Assembly: GCA_937871435.1 (NCBI GenBank)
Contig: CALMQM010000007.1
Coordinates: 1 to 64,000 of the forward strand
Source of the DNA: an uncultured Bacteroidota bacterium
GTDB taxonomy: Bacteria; Bacteroidota; Bacteroidia; AKYH767-A; 2013-40CM-41-45
Direction: 5' to 3'
DNA: 64,000 bases
Positions 1 to 10,658 of the stretch are shown in pieces. Numbering within the stretch: the first letter of the stretch is position 1; each line of letters starts with the position of its first letter. The notes beneath the pieces are model-generated. The model made no database searches. It was not told where the DNA came from and was given only the letters and a program-made list of their open reading frames with translations. The position numbers were made by a program, and so were the translations under genes.

Positions 1-3000
1 AATCACTATTTATCCTTGACTCATTTTCGAAAACTGAATTTTGTGGACTAGTAATACGCGGTGCTGGAAGCGAACCCGGCAAAAAACCTGATTGAGAAAA
101 TCTTACCATTGAGGATGGAGATGAATTCAAAGATTGAGCAACATCAGCAATAGCTTGGATATTTCTAGTTGAACCCACATGCCATTGGCTGAAAATCATT
201 GGGCTATTATAAATTCCTGCTTGCTGAGAAGGTAATGCAACTATTCCATCATTTACTTCTCCATTGAATAGGAGTATATTATATGCAAAATGGTAAAGAT
301 CGGAAAAGAAAGTTGCTTCTGGATCAGAATCGCCTTGGAAATCTGAAGAAATTGTTCTAGAAGGTACTATATTCTGTCGATAGGTAGGTATGTTTAAATT
401 ATTTGTAATTTCATATGAATCTACACACAAATCAGAAATTGCGGAATGATTAACAGCATATTCTAATGAAGCAGACAAAAGGTATAATTCCCATCCATAT
501 CTTTCACTTAGCACTGTGAGTTCATGTGTGCCTGTTTTAATATAATTAGCCATTTCAGATCCATAATGCGGACTATTCAATGTAATCAATTTGTGAATAT
601 CAAAACGGTATAGTGGTGAAGAATATGTGCTTTGTAAATATAAACGCGCAAGTATACCACCCATACTATGCCCAATTAAATCAACTTTGCCAGCAGAAAT
701 ATTTCTCAATTCGGCTGCTTTAATCGCTTTGTCAATTGCCCGAGGAATCACATTTCTATTAGCTTGAAATGTCGAAATATTGCTAGATCTGTAGTCTGCT
801 AAATTTAGCAATACATCGGGGTTCATATTGCGTAAAATCAAAGAGTCCTTCATGATCGAAAAAGTACTTGCATCACCAAATAAACCGTGAACAAAAACTA
901 CTGGGGCCCGATAAATCCACACTGGGTAGGTACACAAAACTTGGTTGTTACTGTTATCAAATACTTCTATATGAATTATATCGTGATCACTTCCATTTAG
1001 TGGCATGTATTCTGGATGAGTGTAAAATACTTTTCTTAGTGTAGAATTTATATTAAAAGGCATATCAAACGAACCGAATGTTTCTCTATTTGAAGAATTT
1101 GGGTCTTCCAAAATTCTAAATCGAATATTGCCAGTAAGAACAAGTGGATTATTATTTTTATACTCAATAAACGTTGCAGTGCTACCATCTGAACAAACCT
1201 TTAAAGGATTTGTAATTTGATCTACTGTACAATAACTCAAACCATATGGTATACTGAAACTTCCATTATTCATGATTTGATGATAAAACCAGATTTCATC
1301 TGGCGTTATGATTTGGCTTGTTCCTACACCCGATGTATGAATTGAACTCACCCCTGCGATTGCGTTACTATTCACAATTATTTCACCTTCATAACTTCCA
1401 GAAATTTGAGGCGAAAATGTGATGGATATAACTTGTGATTGACCTGAAGGAATAATACCATTACTCCAATTTTCAGAGTAGGTTGATTGAAACGGATAAA
1501 TAATCGATGATATAACCAAATCAGATGAGCCATTATTTGAAATCGTCATTGTACTTGAAGTAGAATTAGGAACAAGTACTGTTCCAAATGCTAAGCTTCC
1601 CGATAATGAAATAGAAGGTCCTAAAACTGGATCTGTTGTCACATTTGCACAAGAGGATCTGCCTGAGACGCAAGATCCTTCTACTGCTTCTACACTTAAA
1701 AAATAGTTTGTATTAGCATTTAAATTATATATGGAAATTGAATTCGTATTAGAGTTGCCATAAATAGAAGTATTATTGCAATCGGCACCAATATATATGC
1801 GATAGATTGACGCCCCAACACTTGGTGACCATGTTAAATCAATCTGATTCCACCCAACTTGAGTCGCAATTAAATTGGTAGGTATAGGCGGTATTGTGCA
1901 GCTACTAGGGGTAATTGCAGACACACAACTAGATAAATTTGAATTACAGATTGAACCAAGCGATTTGATTGCAAAATGATATAAAGTAGATGGACTTAAT
2001 CCATTCACAGTGAGAGAATTTGTTGAAGTTGTAAGATAAGGAGATACAGTTCCACAATTAGTTCCATAAAATACTTGATAAGCATTTGCACCAGAGGAAT
2101 TATTCCAAGTGAGCAGAATCTCGTTAGGAGAAATAGGGTTGGCACTAAGTCCAGATGGGCTTAATGGTGGAGTACAAACATTAACTGAAAAATAAAAGGT
2201 AGTTAGAATTGGACCTGAACATTGGCCACAATTAGAATTAGCCCTTACATTCCATCTATACTGTTCCCCATTGGATAAATCTCCGGCGGGAATTGAAAAC
2301 GAAGTCCCTTGCACGCAGGAATATGTAAATAAATGCAAGTCCGAAATTCGCCTTAAATATACATTATAATCTGTAGCACCACTAACAGAAGTCCATGCTA
2401 ATTGAGGCGTCAAGGTGTTAATGATAGGTCCTGGAGAAGAATTAGACCCAATCGATATAGGAACAGGTGCTCCAAGAGCAAAAGGAGTAATTGTTATTTG
2501 TGTTGTAGCAAAATTATCCTGTTCATCAGACTCAGTAACCTGCTGCCCACCATCTGCACTATAAAATAAATAATAAGTTCCAGGGGAAATATCACATGGA
2601 ATTTGAACAAGATTGCTACAAGTTGAAGTTGTGCATGACGCACACAAACTTAAGGTAATTGGAATTTCTCCGATATAGATATCTCCATTTTGACCTGGAG
2701 TTAAAACGGCATCGGAAGAAAGGTGCAATGAAACAACGTTATTTAAAGAAGAAGAAGAGCCATTATTTACTTCTTTACAATAAGCAGTAATTATTGAATT
2801 TGCTTGTACTGAATAGCTACTTAAAGCTTGGTCAATAATAATAAGGTTGGGCAGTGAACTATTTACAGTTCTTTTATATGCGAGAGTTGCAGTGCTAGAA
2901 TTTGAACCACACTGATTTGCAGAATTATAATATTGGTTGGTCATGAGTCTTACGACAGTAGATGAAGTAGCCGTCCATACAATTTTGCTCTGCAATCCAC

Positions 3001-3313
3001 ATAGGGCATAATCACTATTACAGTCAATTAAAATTCCTGAAGTCTCATTATACAAATTTAATCGTGTGTCCCAATTGGCACTTCCACCATCAACTGAGCA
3101 ATAAGACCACTCGTAGGTGTATCCAATTGATACATTAAATAAAGTATAAGTTCCAGCATATACTTGTGAGATCAATTGCCAATTATTAGTTGGAGTTAAT
3201 ACTGTATTAGGCCATTGTGTGCCCCCAATAGGACAATTACATGATTGACAAAAAACTCGCAGTGGAAAAATAAGTATAAGGAATAAAAATAGTGAAAATA
3301 CAAATATTTTCAT
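1..3313 (-). CDS. Secreted multidomain lipase-like alpha/beta hydrolase (C-terminus cut by window edge)
   Basis: The reading frame runs unbroken for 1104 codons from an ATG at 3313 to the window edge, so the C-terminus is missing. A hydrophobic signal peptide covers about residues 1-22. By eye the order is: N-terminal beta domain, CARDB-like domain (about 155-275), three fibronectin III-like domains (about 280-560, each with an 'LxW' core and a 'GLxxxTxYxF'-like end), a HYDIN/choice-of-anchor-D type domain (about 565-660), then an alpha/beta hydrolase. The hydrolase shows the oxyanion-hole VHGLFGD (H809), the nucleophile elbow GHSMGG (S883), and plausible acid and base residues D1022 (NDGIV) and H1045 (WHVGS). 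This is the pattern of lipases and PGAP1-like esterases, so ester hydrolysis outside the cell is likely; the substrate is unknown. An Ig-like segment begins after the hydrolase, so a T9SS sorting domain may lie beyond the edge. Confidence 0.85.
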   Translation of the reverse strand, partial: MKIFVFSLFLFLILIFPLRVFCQSCNCPIGGTQWPNTVLTPTNNWQLISQVYAGTYTLFNVSIGYTYEWSYCSVDGGSANWDTRLNLYNETSGILIDCNSDYALCGLQSKIVWTATSSTVVRLMTNQYYNSANQCGSNSSTATLAYKRTVNSSLPNLIIIDQALSSYSVQANSIITAYCKEVNNGSSSSLNNVVSLHLSSDAVLTPGQNGDIYIGEIPITLSLCASCTTSTCSNLVQIPCDISPGTYYLFYSADGGQQVTESDEQDNFATTQITITPFALGAPVPISIGSNSSPGPIINTLTPQLAWTSVSGATDYNVYLRRISDLHLFTYSCVQGTSFSIPAGDLSNGEQYRWNVRANSNCGQCSGPILTTFYFSVNVCTPPLSPSGLSANPISPNEILLTWNNSSGANAYQVFYGTNCGTVSPYLTTSTNSLTVNGLSPSTLYHFAIKSLGSICNSNLSSCVSAITPSSCTIPPIPTNLIATQVGWNQIDLTWSPSVGASIYRIYIGADCNNTSIYGNSNTNSISIYNLNANTNYFLSVEAVEGSCVSGRSSCANVTTDPVLGPSISLSGSLAFGTVLVPNSTSSTMTISNNGSSDLVISSIIYPFQSTYSENWSNGIIPSGQSQVISITFSPQISGSYEGEIIVNSNAIAGVSSIHTSGVGTSQIITPDEIWFYHQIMNNGSFSIPYGLSYCTVDQITNPLKVCSDGSTATFIEYKNNNPLVLTGNIRFRILEDPNSSNRETFGSFDMPFNINSTLRKVFYTHPEYMPLNGSDHDIIHIEVFDNSNNQVLCTYPVWIYRAPVVFVHGLFGDASTFSIMKDSLILRNMNPDVLLNLADYRSSNISTFQANRNVIPRAIDKAIKAAELRNISAGKVDLIGHSMGGILARLYLQSTYSSPLYRFDIHKLITLNSPHYGSEMANYIKTGTHELTVLSERYGWELYLLSASLEYAVNHSAISDLCVDSYEITNNLNIPTYRQNIVPSRTISSDFQGDSDPEATFFSDLYHFAYNILLFNGEVNDGIVALPSQQAGIYNSPMIFSQWHVGSTRNIQAIADVAQSLNSSPSSMVRFSQSGFLPGSLPAPRITSPQNSVFENESRINSD

Positions 3314-3417
3314 TTTATTAATTTTTTTTTAAAAAACGAATACTATTGATAGTGACACAACCGCTTTAACAGGCTACTAGTTTTTTGCAATTGTAATTTA
3401 TTGACTTTGGAATATAC

Positions 3418-3936
3418 TCAAATCCTCAACGTATGCACCAACCTCACATCCCCCAAGACAGGATTACTACATCCTCCCACATATATCACCGGACGATAGA
3501 TCACCCATTCTCCCGGTTGTAAGTAAAGAATTTGATGACTGAATCCGACCATGGTGGTTAGACCAGTATTGGCAGGGGTAATGGTTCGGCAAAACACTAA
3601 GGTGGGTTGTGACCAATGGCGTAGATCTGTGCTTACCCGGTATGAAATGTCAATGACAGCATTTAAAGGAGCATTCACTACTGAGCCGCCTATCGTTATG
3701 GAATACAAATTTGGTACAACCATGTTTTGGCCATAGGTGAATACACTCATGCCTGCAGCGTACGGACAAGGTCGCGCTCTTTCTATGTTACCTGTGTTCA
3801 TTATTGAATCAGGATTGATAGTCGGCAAAGCCTGTTCAATTAAAGCCTTATCTGATAGGGGATCTGAGAGTTGATTTTCCTTTGTACAGGAGAATAAAAT
3901 GGCTAAGCCGAATAGAGAGAATAAAATAAATTTCAT
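3418..3936 (-). CDS. Putative lipoprotein of unknown function
   Basis: A 172-aa protein with a short hydrophobic leader ending in a lipobox-like LFSC (C17), followed by a polar TKEN stretch. This is the usual look of a Bacteroidota lipoprotein, placed in the periplasm or outer membrane. The rest is predicted beta-rich, with several aromatic residues and two cysteines in the body. I do not recognise a family. It lies upstream of the lipase-like gene on the same strand, 104 bp away, so the two could be co-transcribed, but nothing shows a functional link. Confidence 0.7.
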   Translation of the reverse strand: MKFILFSLFGLAILFSCTKENQLSDPLSDKALIEQALPTINPDSIMNTGNIERARPCPYAAGMSVFTYGQNMVVPNLYSITIGGSVVNAPLNAVIDISYRVSTDLRHWSQPTLVFCRTITPANTGLTTMVGFSHQILYLQPGEWVIYRPVIYVGGCSNPVLGDVRLVHTLRI

Positions 3937-4217
3937 AAAAAGAAATATTTATAATTCGAAAATTCAGATCAAATATATAATTTGAATTTTATATTGTACA
4001 TGAAGGATCAAAATATATATCCAACATTTCATTTTTATTCTAAAGTGTCTGCTACGTTAAAATTGCTTTCGATTTGCCTTTGTTTCTGATGATGTAAATC
4101 ATATTTCTATTTTTGTCAATCTTTGACATCAATTTTGAATTACATGTTGCACCTTATGTTTGAATATATCTGCTAATTTTCATAAATTCACTGTAAATAG
4201 ATTACGTTTTAACATTA

Positions 4218-4225
4218 TACCTTTG
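4218..4225 (+). promoter_or_regulatory. Bacteroidota -7 box upstream of the defence-like cassette
   Basis: TACCTTTG matches the TAnnTTTG -7 consensus and lies 40 bp before the ATG at 4265. No clear -33 TTG is seen at the usual distance. The 328-bp divergent gap 3937-4264 is AT-rich and otherwise shows only this site. Confidence 0.45.
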
Positions 4226-4264
4226 TACTATTGATTTCAAATTTTAAGGAATATTCAAATTCTT

Positions 4265-5479
4265 ATGTTCAATATCGGTTGGGTTTTTTATTCTGAAAAG
4301 CAAAGAGAAAACCTGGAAACAATTATTAGCATGACCCAGGAACCCGGGACATTGGATGAATTGGGTTTAGGATCGGTGCGTGACGGTTTTGCAAATTTGT
4401 TCTTCCCCGGAACAACAACTATCCAAACCAGGGCGAAATACTTCATTTTGGTGCCATTGATTCTCAATGAGATTTATAGAAAAAATGATGATTTCACAGC
4501 TTTCAGAACAATTCTTAGAAGAGAGGAGATAAGGGTTATTGAATCTCTTCTCAAGACAGAGGATCAATCAGGCTTGATAGGGAAGGAGGCAAAAGAGCGA
4601 CTGAAGCGAATGCCGTCTTCGATTTATTGGAACGGACTCAAAACCTACGGAATTATTACTCAGGATCTTGATCTCTCACAGGTTCGTGAATTTTTCAAAC
4701 GGCGGAAAAAATTTGAAGACACTTATACGCCACGCCGTAATACAAGAGAGGACAGCATGGCTGATGATTTGCGAGAATTAACCGGAAATCAATACCTGGT
4801 ATGTGAAGGATTTGAGAAATTACCGCAGATAAATGTTGAATTGCCCTTAACAAAAGAAGAAGCACAGTTTTTAAAAGTTAAAATACTGGAATCTGTTCCA
4901 CAATCCCTTCTTGCATATATTCTTAGGGTTAACCTGGATGGAATCCTAAAAGTTTCTTCATTCGAAGAAATGGTGAAAGTTTTGGGTCCACAGGTTCCTC
5001 TTGCTTCTGAGCAAAAGCTGGCCGTTTTGTTTGATAAAATCATGCAGGGAGCTTATATCAGATACAATTACCTCATTAGCCGCTCTGCCGGATACAGCGA
5101 TCAGGAAGATTGGGAATTGCGATGGAACTTTTATAAGAATGCAGTGTCACGGATAGATGGTATTGCTCCTTCCATGTTTGATGGAATTTTCAGGAAATTT
5201 AAAATATCAAATTTGACTTCAGATTTTTGTCGGGCCTGGATAAATGGAATTTTGGATTTTGAAAAAAACTTGGAGCAGCTTGACAAGATTATTTCTCAAA
5301 GAGAATTCAAATTGAAAGGGCCATCCCGATCAAGGCTTTCGAATCGGGCCGTAGCGCAAAAAGCAGTTTTACCAATAGGTATTTCGTTGAATGATGATTC
5401 ATCTGTTAATTATTTAAGTTATCGCTTTGCCGTTGTTCAAAGACTTCTGGCAGATATTTTTGAAGGACTCAGGAAATAG
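4265..5479 (+). CDS. DUF6361-like protein, first gene of a defence-like cassette
   Basis: A 404-aa soluble protein with no signal peptide. The N-terminus, with the IGW start and a 'GTLDELGLGSVRDGFANLFF' stretch followed by 'GTTTIQTRAKYF', is what I recall of the DUF6361 family; this is recognition from memory, not a search. No catalytic motif is visible. The protein is rich in charged helices, as expected of a recognition or scaffolding subunit. The phospholipase-D-fold gene starts 5 bp after its stop and a helicase follows, so all three are probably one operon. The family function is unknown; the role in defence is inferred from the neighbours. Confidence 0.7.
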   Translation: MFNIGWVFYSEKQRENLETIISMTQEPGTLDELGLGSVRDGFANLFFPGTTTIQTRAKYFILVPLILNEIYRKNDDFTAFRTILRREEIRVIESLLKTEDQSGLIGKEAKERLKRMPSSIYWNGLKTYGIITQDLDLSQVREFFKRRKKFEDTYTPRRNTREDSMADDLRELTGNQYLVCEGFEKLPQINVELPLTKEEAQFLKVKILESVPQSLLAYILRVNLDGILKVSSFEEMVKVLGPQVPLASEQKLAVLFDKIMQGAYIRYNYLISRSAGYSDQEDWELRWNFYKNAVSRIDGIAPSMFDGIFRKFKISNLTSDFCRAWINGILDFEKNLEQLDKIISQREFKLKGPSRSRLSNRAVAQKAVLPIGISLNDDSSVNYLSYRFAVVQRLLADIFEGLRK

Positions 5480-5484
5480 AAATT

Positions 5485-7377
5485 ATGAATAAGGACGATA
5501 ATAAGTTTGAATTTGGCGAATTGTTAACTATCAATGAAGAAGGATACAAGTTTGCCAGGGCGATTGGCACTACTTATTCGCTTGATCTGAAAGCACTGAT
5601 CGCAGTTCCCGTAGCATTTCGTTTTTCCGGTGCACTTGACGCGGAGTCCTTGAAAGATCCTTTTCAATTGTTTTTATCACTGAAAGACACCGCGGATAAA
5701 ATTGATGTTTTTTGCCAATTGGGTGGAATCAGTGCCAATACAAAAAGTCATCGCTTGTATAGATTCCTGGAACGATCCATACATGAAATATTAATTCCGG
5801 AAGGGAAAGCTTTTCATCCCAAGTTATGGGTTGTGCGTTATGAACACGATACCTTACCTGCACGTTACAAAGTAATTGTATTTACAAGAAACCTGACCTT
5901 CGATTCCTGCTGGGATATGACGGTGATGATGGAAGGGGAGGTGAATCCAAACCCAACAAAAATAGACGGAAAAACCAACAAGCCACTTGCCGATTTTATT
6001 GAATTCCTGTATACAACAAGTAAACGGGATGTTCCCAAACAGTTTTTGGATGAACTTCTGTCGGTAAAATTCCGTCCGGTTGGAGATGATGAATTTGTGG
6101 ATTTGAAATTTTTTCCACTGGGAATCCCGGGAAGTAAAACGCAGATTGACTTATTTACTAAAGGTAATTTTGACTGTGATGAGATTGTTGCGGTTTCTCC
6201 ATTTGTCAGTGATGGAATTGTAAAAATTCTTAAGACCAGTACAAAAAAACTAACTCTGATCAGCAGACTTGATACATTTAAAAAACTGGATGTATTATTG
6301 TTGAAAGATGTAAGTTGTTTTCGGATTAATGATCAGATTGTAGAAGGATCTTCAAAACTGGAAGCTGAAACGGGAGGGTCTACTGGAGAAGCAGACCCGG
6401 TTATGGGTCCCGAAAATCAGCTAGCAGATTTCAAAATGCCCAATGATCTTCATGCCAAGGCATTTTTGTTCAAGCATGGAACTTACTTCGATCTGTATAT
6501 CGGATCCGCTAACGCAACGCACAATGCACACCATGGAAATATTGAATTTATGGTTTGTTTGCAGGGAGAGCGAAGAAATTCGGCACAATATTTTAAAGAT
6601 TCATTTTTTAGCGAAAGTGAAGATTTTATTATTCCTTATGTACCGGACCCTCTTTCGGAGATACCCCCACCGGATGATCTGGAAAAGAAACTTGATGATG
6701 CATGGAGATGGATGCTTTCAGTTTTGCCATTGGTCAAATGTGAAGCAGTTATAAATGATGAAAATGATTATGATTTGATCCTGGATACTTCGTCTTTTCC
6801 GGCCTTAGAAGAAGGTGTTAGTATTTCAATCAGGCCTTTTCATTTGCAGGAAGATTTGGCAAAAAGCCTGAGTAATTCTACAGGCAAGCTGGTATTTTCT
6901 CACATTGATCCTGCAGACCTTTCTTGTTTTTTCATTATTGAGCTTACATTTAAAAGTGAAAAGGGAATAAGTAAAGCGGCAGTATTTAAATTGCCGGTTT
7001 CGAATCTGCCTGAAAACAGAGAAGAATATGTTGTTCGTTCGCTTTTTAAAGACAAAAAGAATTTTTTTCGTTTGCTTAGAATGTTGCTTTCCGAAGACCT
7101 TGTCGATGCTATTCTTGGATCAGTGGATGAAGATGAAACAAATGCGCCAGGCGAAGGCTGGTCTGCTTATTCCGGGGTCGATGCTCCATTGTTTGAGCGA
7201 TTGATGAAGGCCGCATCACGTGACAGGAAAAAGCTGACAGATATTGACAGGATCGTTTCCATGTTCGACCAGAAAGAAGGTAGTGTACATGTAGTTTCTG
7301 ACAAAGAAATTCTGGAGTTTTTAGCCATGTGGAAGTCGTTTAAAATGATACTTGAAAATCAACCTGCCAATGTTTGA
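5485..7377 (+). CDS. Phospholipase D-fold (HKD) protein, probable nuclease
   Basis: A 630-aa protein without a signal peptide. It contains two PLD-type half-sites: HPK at residues 111-113, followed by a TRN segment, and HAK at 323-325, followed by GSAN and a downstream NIE. The spacing matches PLD-superfamily enzymes that accompany helicases in restriction-type systems, where the fold cuts DNA rather than lipid. The second motif is the better conserved. The C-terminal third (about 400-630) has no recognised domain. The gene starts 5 bp after the DUF6361-like gene, and its stop overlaps the helicase start by 8 bp (ATGTTTGA), which suggests translational coupling. A nuclease role is inferred from family and context. 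Confidence 0.8.
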   Translation: MNKDDNKFEFGELLTINEEGYKFARAIGTTYSLDLKALIAVPVAFRFSGALDAESLKDPFQLFLSLKDTADKIDVFCQLGGISANTKSHRLYRFLERSIHEILIPEGKAFHPKLWVVRYEHDTLPARYKVIVFTRNLTFDSCWDMTVMMEGEVNPNPTKIDGKTNKPLADFIEFLYTTSKRDVPKQFLDELLSVKFRPVGDDEFVDLKFFPLGIPGSKTQIDLFTKGNFDCDEIVAVSPFVSDGIVKILKTSTKKLTLISRLDTFKKLDVLLLKDVSCFRINDQIVEGSSKLEAETGGSTGEADPVMGPENQLADFKMPNDLHAKAFLFKHGTYFDLYIGSANATHNAHHGNIEFMVCLQGERRNSAQYFKDSFFSESEDFIIPYVPDPLSEIPPPDDLEKKLDDAWRWMLSVLPLVKCEAVINDENDYDLILDTSSFPALEEGVSISIRPFHLQEDLAKSLSNSTGKLVFSHIDPADLSCFFIIELTFKSEKGISKAAVFKLPVSNLPENREEYVVRSLFKDKKNFFRLLRMLLSEDLVDAILGSVDEDETNAPGEGWSAYSGVDAPLFERLMKAASRDRKKLTDIDRIVSMFDQKEGSVHVVSDKEILEFLAMWKSFKMILENQPANV

Positions 7378-10300
7378 GTTAAAAGACTTTCAGCAAAAAT
7401 CAGTAGATTATATTTACAGTCGTTTAAAAGAAAAGGACTGTCAGCGATTTTTGTGTGCTGATGAAGTGGGACTGGGAAAAACAATTATTGCCAAAGGGGT
7501 AATAGACAGATTTAAAGAAGCCAGAGGTGGAAATCTCAAAGTATTCTATATCTGTTCCAGCCAATATCTTGCCCGACAAAATCTTGAAAAACTTCATCCT
7601 GACTCTCAAAAGAAATCAATCAGCCGGCTTACCGAATTGATCTTGTACCCTGATTTGATTGAAAAAAGCAATGGGCTTTCCATTCTTCCATTATCGCCAC
7701 AGACCTCCGTGGATATGAATTCACGTGGTGGTATGTTGAATGAACGCATTATTATTTACCAGTTGCTGAGAAATTCAGGCTTGTTGCCCGGAAAGCGCGA
7801 GACTACCTATGAACAGGTTTTAAGTCTGGGTATAAATAATTGGAGCGAAAGAAAAGATAAACCGGGTTATACATTTAAGGAATTTGATCCGAATGTCAGG
7901 GATCGTTTTTATCAGATTTTAAAATCAAAAAGTGAAGTCCTGCAATTGATGTACGATTGTTTTGACAGGATTTCTGATGATTACCGGAAACTAATTGGTG
8001 AATTGCGACAAATTCTTGCTACCGCAGGATTGGAATCACTTAAACCCGATTTGATCATCCTGGATGAATTCCAGCGTTTTGCAGATATTTTGAAAAGCAG
8101 CGAAGAAGATGATGCTACGGATCTTGTACAGGCACTGTTCAGCAATGATCATACGGAAATGCTTATGCTTTCTGCAACACCCTACAAGATGTACACGATC
8201 AGGGAAGAGAATCTGGAAGGCAATTCACATTATGATGAGTTTCAGTTTTTGATGAAATTTTTAATGCGGGGAGATTACCAGGCTTTTATTCAGGATTGGA
8301 CAAAATACACAGAGGCCATGTTGTCTTTGGGCTATTTCACTCCGGATGAATTGGGTGAAATCACGAATAGAGTTGAGCGTTGGTTGTATAAATACATTTG
8401 CAGGACAGAGCGAAATATTGCTTATGAGGAATCTCCTGAACGATCTTTGCTTCATTCGAGAACAGTAGTTCTGGACATTGATAGTCGTGACCTGAGTAAC
8501 TTTATGGCAGCAGACCAAATTGTACAGAAAATAGAAGCGAATGATCAGAGTATCTACTCTCCTCTGGAGTATTGTAAGACCGCTCCATACCCGCTTTCGT
8601 TTATGGAGAAATACAAATTAAAAAATCTCTTCAGAGAGTTGTATGATGATAAAAATCCAGGACTGCTTGAAGCCACAAAGCAAGCCGGTACATTTTTACC
8701 ATTTGAATTGTTAAATTCATATTCACTGAAGGATTTTCCAAATGCAAAGATGAACTGGCTGATCAAAGAAAGTGTCGAGCCGGGATCTCAATTGCTTTGG
8801 ATTCCTCCATCCATGCCTTATTACAAATTAGAAGGACCTTTTCAAGGCAAGGAGGGTTTTTCGAAGACAATGATATTTGGAAAGTTTGCAGTTGAGCCTC
8901 GTGCTATTTCAACAATTGCATCTTATGCCGCAGAATGTTTTACCACCGGAAATCCGGAAGCAATTAAAATAGCTCCTTCAAGTCAGGTCCGTCAGTATTT
9001 TGCAAATGATAATTCGGTAGAGGAGGGGACTGATCAGTCGGATGCTGAAGAGATAACAAAACAAACGCGGTTGCCACGACCTCGTCTTGTATTTAAGAAT
9101 GATGATTCTTCTTATTCTTTATTGAGTTATTGTTACCCATCCTGGTATCTGGCTGATTTGGTAAATTCAAACCTGAAACTAGATCCGGAGCAAAGTCTTG
9201 AGTCAGTGAGGAGCAACATTGGGTCAATGATTAAGGCAGATCTGCAGGGAATGGAATCATTTATTCAACGTCCTGCAATAGCAACGGATGCAAGGTGGTA
9301 TCTTTTTGCATTATTATTTCTTGATTATAAAAATCATCCTTTAAAATTAAAAGCAATTTGCTCCGAGGATTCGGATTATGATATTGATAGCTGGGAAATG
9401 AATAAGAACCTGAACCAGCTTTATAAATGGATGAACGTTATTGATCACTCCGGTCCATCAGGCCTGGCATTGGAATTGGGTTTGGGTTCGATTCCCTTAA
9501 ATCTGGAATCTACCCTGGCTTCAATTGCATTAGGGGGAAGTGCCAATGTTATGTTGCAAACTTTGTTAAGCAATATTACAATTGGCTCAGAGCTTTCGGA
9601 TAATTTTGTGTTTCCCTTATTATTTACTTCCAGTGTTTATTTTGCAAATGCATCCCGTTCCTATTTCAATTCTCCTGAGGCGATTTCAATTATTGATCTA
9701 ACCAATTCGATTTCGAAATCCGACTATTGGCTGGCGGTTATCAATTATAATATGAATGGATGTTTGAGAGCTGTTTTAGACGAATATTTCTATATGCAGA
9801 CAGACGGTGAAGTGATTTTAAAAGAGGAGGAAGAGAAGGACCCGGTTATTATTAAAATAGTTGAGACACTTGCATCAGTACTTTCTATCCGGACATCCAC
9901 CCTGGATGCAGACCTGTTAAATTCACGTGGACTTATTCAACGAGAAGCACTTCGCATACATTACGCGATTGCTTTCATCGATCAGCAGGAGACTGAAGAT
10001 ACCAATAAGCGTAAGCAATCGGTCCAGGATGCATTTAATTCGCCTTTCCGGCCTTTCATTCTTGCAACAACTTCTATCGGACAGGAAGGGCTCGATTTTC
10101 ACAAATACTGTCGGGAATTGATGCACTGGTCATTACCCGATAACGCGATTGATCTTGAGCAAAGAGAAGGGCGGATCAATCGGTACAAGCATTTTGCATT
10201 GCGATTGAATCTTTTCGCAAGGTATAGAGGCCAATTTAAAACCGGATCAATTGATAAATCACCATGGGCAATGCTTTTTGGAATGGCAGAAAACGATCAT

Positions 10301-10606
10301 ATGTTAAGAGGAGATAAGTGTCAATTAGTTCCCTATTGGCATGTTCCACTTGTGAAATACCCATTGGAAAGAACGGTGCCTCTTTACCCGTTTTCCAAGG
10401 ATGGTTTTCATTTGGAGCGCTTGTTAAAAACGCTGATGGTTTACAGAATGTCCTTAGGACAACCCAATCAGGAAGATTTGGTTAAATACCTGTTGCAGAA
10501 TTTTAGCGAACAGGAGTTGGAAACCTACAAAGCCAAACTCATGATTAATCTAAGTCCGGTTGCCTATGCTGAAAGGGCAAAGGAAGAGAAGCTGGATGTA
10601 GTTTGA
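7370..10606 (+). CDS. Superfamily 2 DEAD/SNF2-type helicase of the defence-like cassette
   Basis: A 1078-aa protein if started at the ATG at 7370; an in-frame TTG at 7352 would add six residues and a longer overlap, so I prefer 7370. Helicase motifs are visible in order: Walker A DEVGLGKT (about 31-38), DEFQ Walker B (about 229), SATP motif III (about 268), motif V near TSIGQEGLDFH (about 902), and motif VI QREGRINR (about 931). About 600 residues of unassigned sequence separate the two RecA-like halves. The protein probably translocates on DNA using ATP and feeds the PLD-fold nuclease. The short start/stop overlap with that gene supports joint function. Confidence 0.85.
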   Translation: MFELKDFQQKSVDYIYSRLKEKDCQRFLCADEVGLGKTIIAKGVIDRFKEARGGNLKVFYICSSQYLARQNLEKLHPDSQKKSISRLTELILYPDLIEKSNGLSILPLSPQTSVDMNSRGGMLNERIIIYQLLRNSGLLPGKRETTYEQVLSLGINNWSERKDKPGYTFKEFDPNVRDRFYQILKSKSEVLQLMYDCFDRISDDYRKLIGELRQILATAGLESLKPDLIILDEFQRFADILKSSEEDDATDLVQALFSNDHTEMLMLSATPYKMYTIREENLEGNSHYDEFQFLMKFLMRGDYQAFIQDWTKYTEAMLSLGYFTPDELGEITNRVERWLYKYICRTERNIAYEESPERSLLHSRTVVLDIDSRDLSNFMAADQIVQKIEANDQSIYSPLEYCKTAPYPLSFMEKYKLKNLFRELYDDKNPGLLEATKQAGTFLPFELLNSYSLKDFPNAKMNWLIKESVEPGSQLLWIPPSMPYYKLEGPFQGKEGFSKTMIFGKFAVEPRAISTIASYAAECFTTGNPEAIKIAPSSQVRQYFANDNSVEEGTDQSDAEEITKQTRLPRPRLVFKNDDSSYSLLSYCYPSWYLADLVNSNLKLDPEQSLESVRSNIGSMIKADLQGMESFIQRPAIATDARWYLFALLFLDYKNHPLKLKAICSEDSDYDIDSWEMNKNLNQLYKWMNVIDHSGPSGLALELGLGSIPLNLESTLASIALGGSANVMLQTLLSNITIGSELSDNFVFPLLFTSSVYFANASRSYFNSPEAISIIDLTNSISKSDYWLAVINYNMNGCLRAVLDEYFYMQTDGEVILKEEEEKDPVIIKIVETLASVLSIRTSTLDADLLNSRGLIQREALRIHYAIAFIDQQETEDTNKRKQSVQDAFNSPFRPFILATTSIGQEGLDFHKYCRELMHWSLPDNAIDLEQREGRINRYKHFALRLNLFARYRGQFKTGSIDKSPWAMLFGMAENDHMLRGDKCQLVPYWHVPLVKYPLERTVPLYPFSKDGFHLERLLKTLMVYRMSLGQPNQEDLVKYLLQNFSEQELETYKAKLMINLSPVAYAERAKEEKLDVV

Positions 10607-10658
10607 GTGTTTTAGGAATATTTTAATGCAATAACAGTAATCATTTTAAATTTCTTTC

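Noticed and set aside
5485-7377. Membrane phospholipase or cardiolipin synthase
   Set aside because: No membrane segments or signal peptide, and the gene is coupled to a helicase.
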